From: Fidelibacterota bacterium
Lineage (GTDB): Bacteria > Fidelibacterota > Marinisomatia > Marinisomatales > TCS55
Assembly (NCBI GenBank): GCA_016845785.1
Contig: JAERSH010000003.1
Span: 1-39,404 of the forward strand
Length of the DNA: 39,404 nucleotides
Reading direction: 5' to 3'
Part shown: positions 32,443 through 39,404 of the stretch, piece by piece
Layout of the letters: each line of letters begins with the position of its first letter
Position numbering within the stretch: the stretch's first letter is position 1
Program-made: the position numbers and the translations under genes
Notes under the pieces: model-generated
Seen by the model: only the letters and a program-made list of their open reading frames with translations
The model's database searches: none
Told to the model about the DNA's origin: nothing

Positions 32443-32467
32443 GAACCCTTCGGCAGGATCAGGGTTC
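32443..32467 (+). repeat. GAACCCT...AGGGTTC intergenic palindrome
   Basis: GAACCCT (32443-32449) and AGGGTTC (32461-32467) form a perfect 7-base stem around an 11-base loop, TCGGCAGGATC. The CCTTCGgCAggaTCAGGG core resembles the CCTTCGACAxGCTCAGGG-type palindromes that I recall as dispersed repeats in many environmental bacterial genomes. It lies just before the terminator. Confidence 0.5.
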
Positions 32468-32478
32468 CAGTAGAAACA

Positions 32479-32504
32479 AAAAACCCCGCATGAGCGGGGT
32501 TTTT
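32479..32504. terminator. Bidirectional terminator between guaB and rpsT
   Basis: AAAAACCCCGC (32479-32489) and GCGGGGTTTTT (32494-32504) form a perfect 11-base stem with an ATGA loop. The A-run before and the T-run after make it work for guaB on the plus strand and rpsT on the minus strand, which converge here. Confidence 0.95.
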
Positions 32505-32533
32505 AATTATGTAGCGTTAAATCTATTTATGCG

Positions 32534-32791
32534 TTATGCAGATAAAGAATTCAGATGACGTGTGATCTGAGATTTTCTACGAGCAGCGGTATTCTTTTTT
32601 AATCCACCTTTGCTGACCATTTTATCAATGGTGCTCACCGCTTTGGTGTAAAGCGCCTGTGCTTCAGTAGCGTCAGTGGACTCAAGTACACGCTTAATGG
32701 CTGTCTTCATTTCAGACGTTTTGGCCACATTAATGGCGTGTCGTTTTTTGTCCTGGCGTTCCCGCTTGATTTGTTGGGGATGTCTATCCAT
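32534..32791 (-). CDS. rpsT: 30S ribosomal protein S20
   Basis: An 85-aa basic, helical protein of the small ribosomal subunit that binds 16S rRNA. MDRHPQQIKRERQDKKRHAI, MKTAIKRVLES and VSKGGLKKNTAARRKSQITR are typical S20 segments, and the length is normal. The ATG has GAGGA six bases upstream, a good ribosome binding site. It is a single-gene unit, divergent from the crp-like regulator and closed by the shared terminator. Confidence 0.96.
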   Translation of the reverse strand: MDRHPQQIKRERQDKKRHAINVAKTSEMKTAIKRVLESTDATEAQALYTKAVSTIDKMVSKGGLKKNTAARRKSQITRHLNSLSA

Positions 32792-32825
32792 TTAAATCCT
32801 CAAATAATGTTTAAAATTTCGGATG

Positions 32826-32857
32826 CGAAGTTATCCTTTCTTACACAACTTCACCAA
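32826..32857 (-). promoter_or_regulatory. rpsT promoter
   Basis: On the minus strand, TTG (32857-32855), exactly 21 bases, then TAACTTCG (32833-32826). The ATG is 34 bases downstream, leaving a leader of just under 30 nt with its Shine-Dalgarno sequence. Since rpsT must be highly expressed, this is the best reference for the promoter pattern in this genome. Confidence 0.6.
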
Positions 32858-32898
32858 CAGAAATAATCAGAATAAAATTATAAAAAATTGGTGAACTC

Positions 32899-32914
32899 TG
32901 TGACATTCGTCACA
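32899..32914. promoter_or_regulatory. CRP-type operator TGTGA-N6-TCACA
   Basis: TGTGACATTCGTCACA is an exact match to the enterobacterial CRP consensus halves, with a further palindromic C-G pair inside each half. It lies between the divergent rpsT and crp-like promoters, about 70-80 bases upstream of the predicted crp-like start. The nearby regulator has the matching R-E-x-x-x-R recognition helix, so autoregulation is likely. Confidence 0.75.
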
Positions 32915-32947
32915 ACAGGTTATTTCAAACCATCATAACTTTACCGA

Positions 32948-32979
32948 TTCCATCTGTCATATAAATATTAGTATTTTCG
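32948..32979 (+). promoter_or_regulatory. Promoter of the crp-like gene
   Basis: TTC (32948-32950), exactly 21 bases, then TATTTTCG (32972-32979). The ATG follows only three bases after the box, so a start site 6-7 bases past it would make the mRNA essentially leaderless; no Shine-Dalgarno sequence is present. TATAAA at 32960-32965 is an alternative sigma-70-like -10. Confidence 0.45.
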
Positions 32980-32982
32980 ACC

Positions 32983-33663
32983 ATGAGTAAAGTTGATCAT
33001 CTGCGGAACGTCCCCATTTTTACTGACCTTTCCGATTCCGATCTTGCAAAGATTGCGGATAAAATGATTCCCCGTGAATATGAAAAAGGTCAAATGATTT
33101 TATTAGAAGAAAGTCAGGGTGAAACTTTTTTTATCATTACGGGCGGTGCGGTCAAAGTGACTCGCCTTAGTGATGATGGAAGGGAAGTGATTCTGGCCAT
33201 CCTAGGGGAAAGTGACTTCTTTGGTGAAATGTCCCTATTAGACGGTGAAGGCCGTTCTGCCAATATTGTAGCCAATGAACCTGCGCGAATGTTGACACTT
33301 TCACGAAGTGATTTTCTAGATTGCTTAGAGTCTTATCCAAAAATTGCCATTGCCTTGTTAGAAGAATTAGCAATCCGACTGAGAAAAAGTGATCAGCAAA
33401 TCGAAAGTTTATCTCTCAGTGATTCAGAACAGCGGATTGGCATTACTATTGTTCGATTGGCGGAGGAATTGGGTACAATTAAACAAGGCCATGTGACGGT
33501 TCAAAATCTACCTTTCCAGCAAGATATCGCCAATATGGCCGGTACATCAAGAGAGACCGTATCTCGCACATTAAAATTGTTAGAAGATAAAGCATTGGTC
33601 AAACGGGACAACCGTGACTTGACCATTTATAATTTTGACACTTTTCGTCAAGCATTCTCTTAA
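32983..33663 (+). CDS. Crp/Fnr family transcription regulator, CRP-like
   Basis: A 226-aa cyclic-nucleotide-type regulator. Residues about 10-120 are a cNMP-binding barrel with the phosphate-binding cassette FFGEMSLLDGEGRSANIVA (G81, E82, R91, S92 conserved as in E. coli CRP). A dimerisation helix follows (ALLEELAIRLRKSDQQIESL), where Ser and Asp replace the Thr-Ser pair that contacts cAMP in E. coli. The HTH_Crp domain has the recognition helix TSRETVSRTLKLLED, with R190, E191 and R195 placed like the DNA-reading residues of CRP. No FNR-type N-terminal Cys cluster is seen. The ligand may be cAMP or cGMP, or none. meaB starts 18 bases after it. Confidence 0.92.
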   Translation: MSKVDHLRNVPIFTDLSDSDLAKIADKMIPREYEKGQMILLEESQGETFFIITGGAVKVTRLSDDGREVILAILGESDFFGEMSLLDGEGRSANIVANEPARMLTLSRSDFLDCLESYPKIAIALLEELAIRLRKSDQQIESLSLSDSEQRIGITIVRLAEELGTIKQGHVTVQNLPFQQDIANMAGTSRETVSRTLKLLEDKALVKRDNRDLTIYNFDTFRQAFS

Positions 33664-33681
33664 TCCCATCACAACATTCTA

Positions 33682-34623
33682 ATGGATCACCAAACGCTTG
33701 ATCGAATTCGATCGAATGATCATCGTGCCCTGTCTCGGGTTATTTCTCAAATCGAATCTAACCAACCCATTCAAGATTCTTTTTTCGAAGCGGTTCATTC
33801 ACACAGTCATGATGCCATTCGTATAGGCATTACCGGTCCACCCGGCGCCGGAAAGAGTACGCTCACCGATCAATTAATCCAAGTTTTGCTCAATGATGGA
33901 AAAAGTGTTGGGGTAGTGGCAGTGGATCCCACCAGTCCATTTACAGGAGGTGCTTTGTTAGGCGATCGAGTGCGGATGAACCATTATTTATTTAATGATC
34001 ATGTTTTTATTCGGAGTATGGGCTCCCATGGCGATTTGGGCGGTTTGGCCCGAAAAGCCCAGGATGTAGGCGATCTGTTGGCCGCCAGTGGAAAAGATGT
34101 CATCATCTTTGAAACAGTCGGCGTCGGTCAAGGTGAACACGATGTTGCCAAAGCTGTGGATATGACTTTGGTTGTTTTGGTGCCGGAATCGGGAGATGAA
34201 ATCCAATTAATGAAAGCAGGTTTAATTGAAATAGCCGACATTTTTGTGGTGAATAAATCAGATCGGGATGGGGCAGGACGGTTGGCCCAATCTCTGAAAA
34301 CTATTCTCCATACGTTTACACAGAAGGGTAAATTAGAACCACCTGTTTTCAGTACGTCTGCAGATAGAAAAGAAGGGATTGAAGTCCTTAATCAGGGCAT
34401 AAATGATCACCTGGCACTCATGAAGGATAAAGGCGTTTTGAAAGCGAAGCAATTGGAACGATATAGAAACAGAATCTTCAACCTCATTCAAGATCGATTA
34501 TTGCGAAAATTCTGGACACAGGAAAAATTGGATCAAATGGAATTGTCTATCCAAAATTTAGAATTGACCAACGCCTCTCCACATGAGGTGGCCAATGCAT
34601 TACTGAAAGGCAGTCATGACTGA
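33682..34623 (+). CDS. meaB: Methylmalonyl-CoA mutase chaperone GTPase MeaB
   Basis: A 313-aa G3E-family GTPase (MeaB/ArgK) that loads and protects the B12 cofactor of methylmalonyl-CoA mutase. Walker A is GPPGAGKS at 52-59 in RIGITGPPGAGKSTLTDQLI; then VAVDPTSPFTGGALLGDRVR, the switch region FIRSMGSHGDLGGLARK, IFETVGVGQGEHDV, and the base-specificity motif NKSD. The mutase itself is not in this window. Its end overlaps tatC by eight bases. It implies B12-dependent propionate or branched-chain metabolism in the organism. Confidence 0.96.
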   Translation: MDHQTLDRIRSNDHRALSRVISQIESNQPIQDSFFEAVHSHSHDAIRIGITGPPGAGKSTLTDQLIQVLLNDGKSVGVVAVDPTSPFTGGALLGDRVRMNHYLFNDHVFIRSMGSHGDLGGLARKAQDVGDLLAASGKDVIIFETVGVGQGEHDVAKAVDMTLVVLVPESGDEIQLMKAGLIEIADIFVVNKSDRDGAGRLAQSLKTILHTFTQKGKLEPPVFSTSADRKEGIEVLNQGINDHLALMKDKGVLKAKQLERYRNRIFNLIQDRLLRKFWTQEKLDQMELSIQNLELTNASPHEVANALLKGSHD

Positions 34624-35344
34624 CGACACTTCATCCATGCCATTTTTAGACCATTTAGAAGAATTGCGGTGGCGATTGGTCAAATCCTTGGGATCCGTAT
34701 TGGTCGGGGCAGTCATCACCTTTTATTTTATTGATCCATTAATAGATTTTTTAATTCAGCCCACTCAGGATTTAGCCACGCCAATGGACCTTCAAGTATT
34801 GAAGGTGCAAGGTATGTTTATGATTAAGTGGGGGATTGCACTTATTGGCGGTATCGTGTTGGCAATCCCAGTATTGACTTATCAAATTTGGAAATTCATC
34901 GCACCAGGATTATATATGAATGAACGCCGTTATGTGGCGCCATTAATTATTTTTACATACCTTTCATTTTTGATTGGATTGACATTTGCATATACCATCA
35001 TTATTCCATTCTCACTGGACTTTTTTACTTCGGTCGGCATGGAAGGGATTCAAAATAATTTCTCTATCAATTACTATTTCAACTTCATTACTTGGATCAT
35101 GATTGGGAGTGGCTTGATTTTTGAATTGCCTGTATTGGTGTTTATTTTATCCGTATTCGGATTATTAACTCCGGCATTTATGGGCCATTACCGTCGACAT
35201 GCCATTGTGGTTATTTTAATCCTCAGTGCATTCATTACACCACCTGATCCGGTGAGTTTGGTATTAATGTCTATTCCATTGATGCTATTATACGAATTAA
35301 GCATTGGTGTGAGTTGGTTGGTAAATCGGAAGAAACAGGGGTAA
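34616..35344 (+). CDS. tatC: Sec-independent protein translocase TatC
   Basis: A 242-aa inner-membrane protein that recognises twin-arginine signal peptides. The conserved N-terminal FLDHLEELRWRLVKSLGSVL, the Phe-rich first periplasmic loop region, IWKFIAPGLYMNERRY and SFLIGLTFAYTIIIPFSLDF are all present, with six predicted helices. PPDPVSLVLMSIPLMLLYEL is the typical last part. It overlaps meaB by eight bases, and the next gene follows by nine. TatA/B are not in the window. Confidence 0.97.
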   Translation: MTDDTSSMPFLDHLEELRWRLVKSLGSVLVGAVITFYFIDPLIDFLIQPTQDLATPMDLQVLKVQGMFMIKWGIALIGGIVLAIPVLTYQIWKFIAPGLYMNERRYVAPLIIFTYLSFLIGLTFAYTIIIPFSLDFFTSVGMEGIQNNFSINYYFNFITWIMIGSGLIFELPVLVFILSVFGLLTPAFMGHYRRHAIVVILILSAFITPPDPVSLVLMSIPLMLLYELSIGVSWLVNRKKQG

Positions 35345-35353
35345 TTTCCTGCC

Positions 35354-36343
35354 GTGAAAAACGATCTTAAATCTCTAAAACATATTACCGACCCTATTTT
35401 TGATGATATCAAACTGTTCGAAGAGGAATTTCGTAATGCCCTTCGATCGGAAGTCCGTCTTATTAATCTCGTTGGCAAATACATCATTCGCCATAAAGGG
35501 AAACATATCCGGCCGGTGCTGACCATTCTGGCATCACGTGTTTGTGGTCAACCCACGTTGAACAGTTACCGTGCAGCAGCCATGATTGAATTGCTCCATA
35601 TCGCCACACTGATTCATGATGATGTAGTGGATGAGGCAGAAAAACGGCGGGGATTTCCATCCATCAATCGTGTGTGGAAAAATAAAATTGCCGTACTTAT
35701 GGGTGATTTCATCCTGAGCAAAACATTGATCAATATGGTGGGATTAAAAGATTTCGCTGCACTGCAACTCATCGCAGACACCGCTGAAAAATTAGCGGCA
35801 GGTGAAATCCTGCAAATTGAGAAATCCCTTACGCGATCCATGACCGAAGATGTGTATTTTGATATGATTTACCAAAAGACAGCTTCATTGATTTCTACCA
35901 GTTGTGAATTGGGCGCCATTACATCCACCGGAAAAGATGCAGACCGAAAAGCCATGGTTACCTATGGCACCAAATTGGGGATGGCATTTCAGGTAAAGGA
36001 TGATTTATTTGATCTATTGGGCAGTGAACAAGAAACAGGAAAAGATATAGGTGCGGATGTGAAGCGAAATATGGTTACCCTGCCATTGATTCATTCCTAT
36101 GAAAATCTAACCCGGACTGAAACCCGTCAGGTGAAAAAGATTTTAGGATTGAAGAAAAAAACCAAATCTGATTTAAATACCCTAAAAGATATTGTGAATG
36201 ATGCAGGCGGTTTTACTTACGCCGAGAATAAAATCGACGAATTTAACCATCAAGCATTGGATGCCATTTCGCCTTACCCTGATTCGCCTTATAAACAATC
36301 TATGGTCGATCTGATCAGTTTTAACGCCCAGCGCACGGGCTAA
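35354..36343 (+). CDS. Long-chain polyprenyl diphosphate synthase
   Basis: A 329-aa trans-prenyltransferase of the IspB/HepT type with a GTG start nine bases after tatC. The first Asp-rich motif is HDDVVDEAEKRRG (DDxxD) and the second is KDDLFD in AFQVKDDLFDLLGSEQ, followed by KDIGADVKRNMVTLP. KHIRPVLTILASRV precedes as the IPP-binding region. Small residues before the first motif (LLHIATLIHDD) suggest a long product (C35-C45), used for the menaquinone or ubiquinone side chain; the exact length cannot be read. It uses the precursors made through IspG. Confidence 0.93.
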   Translation: MKNDLKSLKHITDPIFDDIKLFEEEFRNALRSEVRLINLVGKYIIRHKGKHIRPVLTILASRVCGQPTLNSYRAAAMIELLHIATLIHDDVVDEAEKRRGFPSINRVWKNKIAVLMGDFILSKTLINMVGLKDFAALQLIADTAEKLAAGEILQIEKSLTRSMTEDVYFDMIYQKTASLISTSCELGAITSTGKDADRKAMVTYGTKLGMAFQVKDDLFDLLGSEQETGKDIGADVKRNMVTLPLIHSYENLTRTETRQVKKILGLKKKTKSDLNTLKDIVNDAGGFTYAENKIDEFNHQALDAISPYPDSPYKQSMVDLISFNAQRTG

Positions 36344-36350
36344 ATTTATT

Positions 36351-37379
36351 ATGAACCAGCCACGGACCATTTTGGTCCTGCGATTCAGTTCAATAGGGGA
36401 TATTGTTCAAACCACATCGGTGGTGGGTACATTGAAAACTGTGTTTCCCGATACGGCAATTGACTTCATGACCTTATCCAAATATGCATCCTTATTAGAA
36501 GGCCATCCCCACATCAATAAAGTGCATGCAGTGGATATTGAAGCCGGTTATATGGCGTTAAAACGAATCGGATTCGAAATGGAAACCATGGCGTATGATT
36601 TGGTGATTGACCTCCATAATACGACTCGATCCAGGATTGTTCGGAAAGCCATGGTAAAAACACCCTCTGTATGGATTGAAAAACCCCGATGGAATCGCTT
36701 TAAATTATTTGTCTTCCGCCAGAATCACTTCGGGAAAGATTTTAATGTACGAAATTGGCTTCATGATCCTATTCGCCCTCTTTTACCGGAATCATTTGAT
36801 CTTTCTCCCACAACACTTACCGTGTCGGATATAGAAAAAGCTCGATCCCGATCATTCCTTGAATCGAAGGGAGTGACCGGAAAATATTGCGTCATAACGC
36901 CCGGTGCCGCATGGACGCAAAAACAATGGATTGGTGAACGGTATGCCACTGTAATAGATCAATCTATTTTTGCCAAGGGAATCACACCGGTATTAATTGG
37001 TGGTCCAAATGATGGCATTTGTGATTTGATTAAAAAATCTGCAGATTCCCTTGTTGTGGATATCCATGGAGAAACGAATTTAAGAGAATCGATGGCCATT
37101 GTGAGCGGTGCAGAATTTGTAATGGGCAGTGATACAGGATTTCTTCACGCCGGCGAAGCTTTGGGAATTCCTGCCATCACCATATTGGGGCCCACATCGC
37201 GAGAAACCGGTGCCGGTGTTTTTAATGATCGATCCCAAGTGGTGTCGGCAAAAGATCTTAAATGTCGTCCTTGCTCTCAAAATGGGAGTATGCCTTGTTA
37301 TCGCAAGGAACAGTATTGCATGACTTCTATTCAGCCCGAAGATGTTATTAATGCCATCAACAGCGTGGTTCAAGCATGA
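36351..37379 (+). CDS. Glycosyltransferase family 9 (heptosyltransferase-like)
   Basis: A 342-aa GT-B enzyme of the ADP-heptose:LPS heptosyltransferase family (WaaC/F/Q-like). The N-terminal IGDIVQTTSVVGTLKTVFPD and the C-terminal nucleotide-sugar site FVMGSDTGFLHAGEALGIPA followed by ITILGPTSRETG are diagnostic. A Cys-rich C-terminal stretch (KCRPCSQNGSMPCYRKEQYC) is typical of several family members. The overlap of four bases with waaA (ATGA) supports a role in LPS inner-core assembly, adding a heptose-type sugar on the cytoplasmic face. The exact donor and acceptor are not settled. Confidence 0.9.
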   Translation: MNQPRTILVLRFSSIGDIVQTTSVVGTLKTVFPDTAIDFMTLSKYASLLEGHPHINKVHAVDIEAGYMALKRIGFEMETMAYDLVIDLHNTTRSRIVRKAMVKTPSVWIEKPRWNRFKLFVFRQNHFGKDFNVRNWLHDPIRPLLPESFDLSPTTLTVSDIEKARSRSFLESKGVTGKYCVITPGAAWTQKQWIGERYATVIDQSIFAKGITPVLIGGPNDGICDLIKKSADSLVVDIHGETNLRESMAIVSGAEFVMGSDTGFLHAGEALGIPAITILGPTSRETGAGVFNDRSQVVSAKDLKCRPCSQNGSMPCYRKEQYCMTSIQPEDVINAINSVVQA

Positions 37380-38650
37380 TCTGGCGACTGATCTACAATG
37401 TAATCTTATTGCCGATAATGCTTGTATTCGGAATCGTGGGCAGTTTATTCAATAAAAAGTTGCGAATAGGTATGATGGGAAGAATGAAATCTTACCGTCA
37501 GTTAAAAGCATTCATGGATTCTCAAGAAAAGCACAGAGTCATTTATTGGTTTCATGCAGCATCTCATGGTGAATTTGAGCAAGTAAAGCCGGTGCTGGCC
37601 GGATTAAAAGAAGTGGAACCCCATTCACTTTCTATTGTGAGTTTTTTCTCACCTTCCGGGTATAACCATGTAAATGATGATCACATTGATTGTAAAATAT
37701 ATTTACCGATTGATTTGCCTTGGGTCGTTAAAAAAACGCTCCAACTTGTGAAGCCAACCAAATTGATTTTGGCTGCTTATGATGTGTGGCCCAATTTGAT
37801 ATGGGAAGCGAATCGCATGGGAATTCATTCAACACTGTTTGCAGCACGGTTTTCTGAGCATACATCCAAACTCCTTCCCGTGAATCGGAACTTTTATAGA
37901 AATGTTTACGGTAGTTTTTCAGCTATATATACCATTTCAGAACCGGATCACGATCGACTTCAGCGCATTCTGTTTCCTCAAGGAAAACCCATCGTCCGTG
38001 TTTTAGGGAATCCCCGGTACGATCAGGTAAAATTGAAAGCAGATAAATTTACCCAAGCAAGAACAGAATCTGTATTGCTGCGTCCCAAACGACTATTGGT
38101 CGGTAGTGTTCATGTTGAAGATGAACAAGTCATTCTCGAATCGGTTGTGAGTCTCATGCGAGATATGGATGATCTATCATTGATTTGGGTACCCCATGAA
38201 CCCACCGAAAGAGTCGTGGAAACAGCAGAAGCTTTTTTCACAGAAAAACACTTCACTGTTGATCGCCTTGGCCATAAAAATCCAGAAGATTTGGATGTAC
38301 GTGTGATTATTGTGGACACAATCGGTCGATTATCCCAATTGTATTGGAGCGGCCAAATGGCTTATATCGGCGGTGGATTTTCAACAGGTGTCCATAACGT
38401 CATGGAACCGGCCATAGCACGATTGCCTGTGTTTTTTGGTCCACGATACAAAAACTTTCACGAAGCAGAAGAACTGATTGCAGATGGGGGTGGTTTTTCC
38501 ATCGAGTCCGGCACAGATCTCTACTTGGGTGTGAAAGGATTATTTGAAGATCGATCTGCATTTATAAAGGCCAGTTATGCCGCCACGGATGTCATTCATC
38601 GGAATTTGGGTTCTGCCACACGGGTAGTCCGTAACCTGATTCATGACTAA
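37376..38650 (+). CDS. waaA: 3-deoxy-D-manno-octulosonic acid (Kdo) transferase
   Basis: A 424-aa GT30 enzyme that transfers Kdo from CMP-Kdo to lipid A precursor at the inner membrane. An N-terminal membrane anchor (IYNVILLPIMLVFGIVGSLF) precedes the catalytic-base segment WFHAASHGEFEQVKPV, then YDVWPNLIWEANRMGI and ARFSEHTSKLL; the C-terminal donor site YIGGGFSTGVHNVMEPAIA with FFGPRY is conserved. Length is normal. It overlaps the GT9 gene by four bases and the ABC ATPase gene by eight. It shows that the organism makes LPS-type outer membrane lipids. Confidence 0.94.
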   Translation: MIWRLIYNVILLPIMLVFGIVGSLFNKKLRIGMMGRMKSYRQLKAFMDSQEKHRVIYWFHAASHGEFEQVKPVLAGLKEVEPHSLSIVSFFSPSGYNHVNDDHIDCKIYLPIDLPWVVKKTLQLVKPTKLILAAYDVWPNLIWEANRMGIHSTLFAARFSEHTSKLLPVNRNFYRNVYGSFSAIYTISEPDHDRLQRILFPQGKPIVRVLGNPRYDQVKLKADKFTQARTESVLLRPKRLLVGSVHVEDEQVILESVVSLMRDMDDLSLIWVPHEPTERVVETAEAFFTEKHFTVDRLGHKNPEDLDVRVIIVDTIGRLSQLYWSGQMAYIGGGFSTGVHNVMEPAIARLPVFFGPRYKNFHEAEELIADGGGFSIESGTDLYLGVKGLFEDRSAFIKASYAATDVIHRNLGSATRVVRNLIHD

Positions 38651-39404
38651 TTCTGTATCATTTCAATTAGACTTCCACAAATTCGGGCGATCAGAATCAA
38701 TTGATCTTCCGCCGGGTCTGCATGTGGTTTATGGTGAAAGTGGGTGTGGAAAATCTCAGATCATCCGCAGTTTGGCAAGTGTAAGCGGAGAAATGTCGAC
38801 TCACTTTACATTATTAAAGCACCATATTCCTGATGCGGTTCAAATCGTATTTCAAAATCCTGAAAATCAAATTTTATCTCATACCTTAGAATCTGAATTG
38901 GCCTTTGGCCTGGAGTGCAAATCGACAAATTCAAATTGGTTACAGTCTGGATTAACTGAACTAAAGTCAAATTTGCCATTCATTGCCAATTGGGGTCGTC
39001 ATCCTGTATCTTTAAGCGGTGGTGAAATGGAAATGCTCAATTTGGTCACGGCCATGAGTACCGATCCGAATTTAATTTTAATTGATGATGGATTGTCATT
39101 TTTAGATACCAAAACCAAAATACAATGGGTGAATTGGATTCGGGGAAAAATTTCCAAGGAAAAAACAGTCATTTGGTTTACCTCAGATATTTCCGACATA
39201 AATTTCGGAGATACAAAATGGTCTTTATCTTTGTCCGGTATTAAACAATTCGAGACGCATCAGCACACAGAAAGCTATCAGTATAAAACGAATGGGGGAG
39301 AACTGGGACTGGAATTACTTAATCTTCACTTTTCTTATGGGGATGAAGAATCGGCATTGATTCAAAATTGGCATTGTAATATAGCCAATGCTCGCGCCAT
39401 TGGA
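38643..39404 (+). CDS. Tandem ABC ATPase of ECF (CbiO/EcfA) type, partial
   Basis: The ATG overlaps the waaA stop by eight bases, and the frame is open to the window edge (254 residues seen). Walker A is GESGCGKS; the Q-loop region IVFQNPENQILSHTLESELA with FGLE is the hallmark of ECF cobalt/vitamin transporter ATPases; the signature is SLSGGE. After about 225 residues a second ABC domain begins (LGLELLNLHFSYGDEE). In the first domain the Walker B end is LILIDDGLSFLD, so the catalytic Glu is Asp, and the H-loop His is replaced (VIWFTSD), suggesting one weak ATP site. The substrate may be a vitamin or metal; transmembrane partners lie beyond the window. Confidence 0.85.
   Translation, partial: MTNSVSFQLDFHKFGRSESIDLPPGLHVVYGESGCGKSQIIRSLASVSGEMSTHFTLLKHHIPDAVQIVFQNPENQILSHTLESELAFGLECKSTNSNWLQSGLTELKSNLPFIANWGRHPVSLSGGEMEMLNLVTAMSTDPNLILIDDGLSFLDTKTKIQWVNWIRGKISKEKTVIWFTSDISDINFGDTKWSLSLSGIKQFETHQHTESYQYKTNGGELGLELLNLHFSYGDEESALIQNWHCNIANARAIG

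Overview
This window looks like chromosomal DNA from a Gram-negative bacterium of the FCB superphylum (Fibrobacteres-Chlorobi-Bacteroidetes and relatives). My best guess is Marinimicrobia (SAR406 / Neomarinimicrobiota), but no rRNA gene is present to prove it. The clues are a secreted metalloprotease ending in a type IX secretion (T9SS) sorting-like domain, many signal peptides whose predicted mature protein starts with Gln, promoter-like boxes of the form TAnnTTCG resembling the Bacteroidetes -7 element, LPS-core genes (Kdo transferase and a GT9 heptosyltransferase-type enzyme) and moderate GC (about 42% in a hand-counted core line). I see no tRNA, rRNA, CRISPR array, transposase or phage gene, and no gene-free stretch longer than about 300 bases.

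Layout. 1-7.6 kb (+ strand): the end of a lipocalin-like protein, a terminator, a TPR-like secreted protein, ispG (isoprenoid synthesis) with two small envelope genes, an AT-rich Asp-box beta-propeller lipoprotein, comM, and an unknown GNAT-like protein. 7.6-10.4 kb (- strand): a four-gene, overlap-coupled cassette encoding a 103-aa protein, an AMIN-like membrane protein, a 39-aa one-helix microprotein and a T9SS-type metalloprotease. 10.4-20.9 kb (+ strand): an outer-membrane barrel with calcium-type repeats, alaS, a PPC/DUF296 protein, RidA, a DUF5683 protein, a sodium:amino-acid symporter, a membrane protein and a DnaQ-DinG helicase, closely packed as if in one operon.

20.9-29.2 kb (- strand) looks accessory. 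A HigBA toxin-antitoxin pair and a HicAB pair bracket six collinear genes: an M3 peptidase lipoprotein, an LCMT-type methyltransferase, a small barrel-like protein, a crotonase, a plant-arginase-like ureohydrolase and DUF2200. A truncated solo hicB lies between inverted repeats. Next to HicAB is a strikingly GC-rich (67% in one hand-counted line) single esterase gene bracketed by inverted repeats of about 40 bp, with no transposase; this is the best candidate for an undescribed mobile cassette.

29.4-39.4 kb (+ strand except rpsT) returns to core functions: hutH and guaB, a bidirectional terminator, rpsT, a Crp-type regulator with an exact TGTGA-N6-TCACA site upstream, then a tightly overlapping run of meaB, tatC, a polyprenyl synthase, a GT9 glycosyltransferase, waaA and the start of a tandem ECF-type ABC ATPase with a degenerate first nucleotide site. 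Genes with the promoter-like box close to the ATG lack a Shine-Dalgarno sequence, while those with longer predicted leaders have one.
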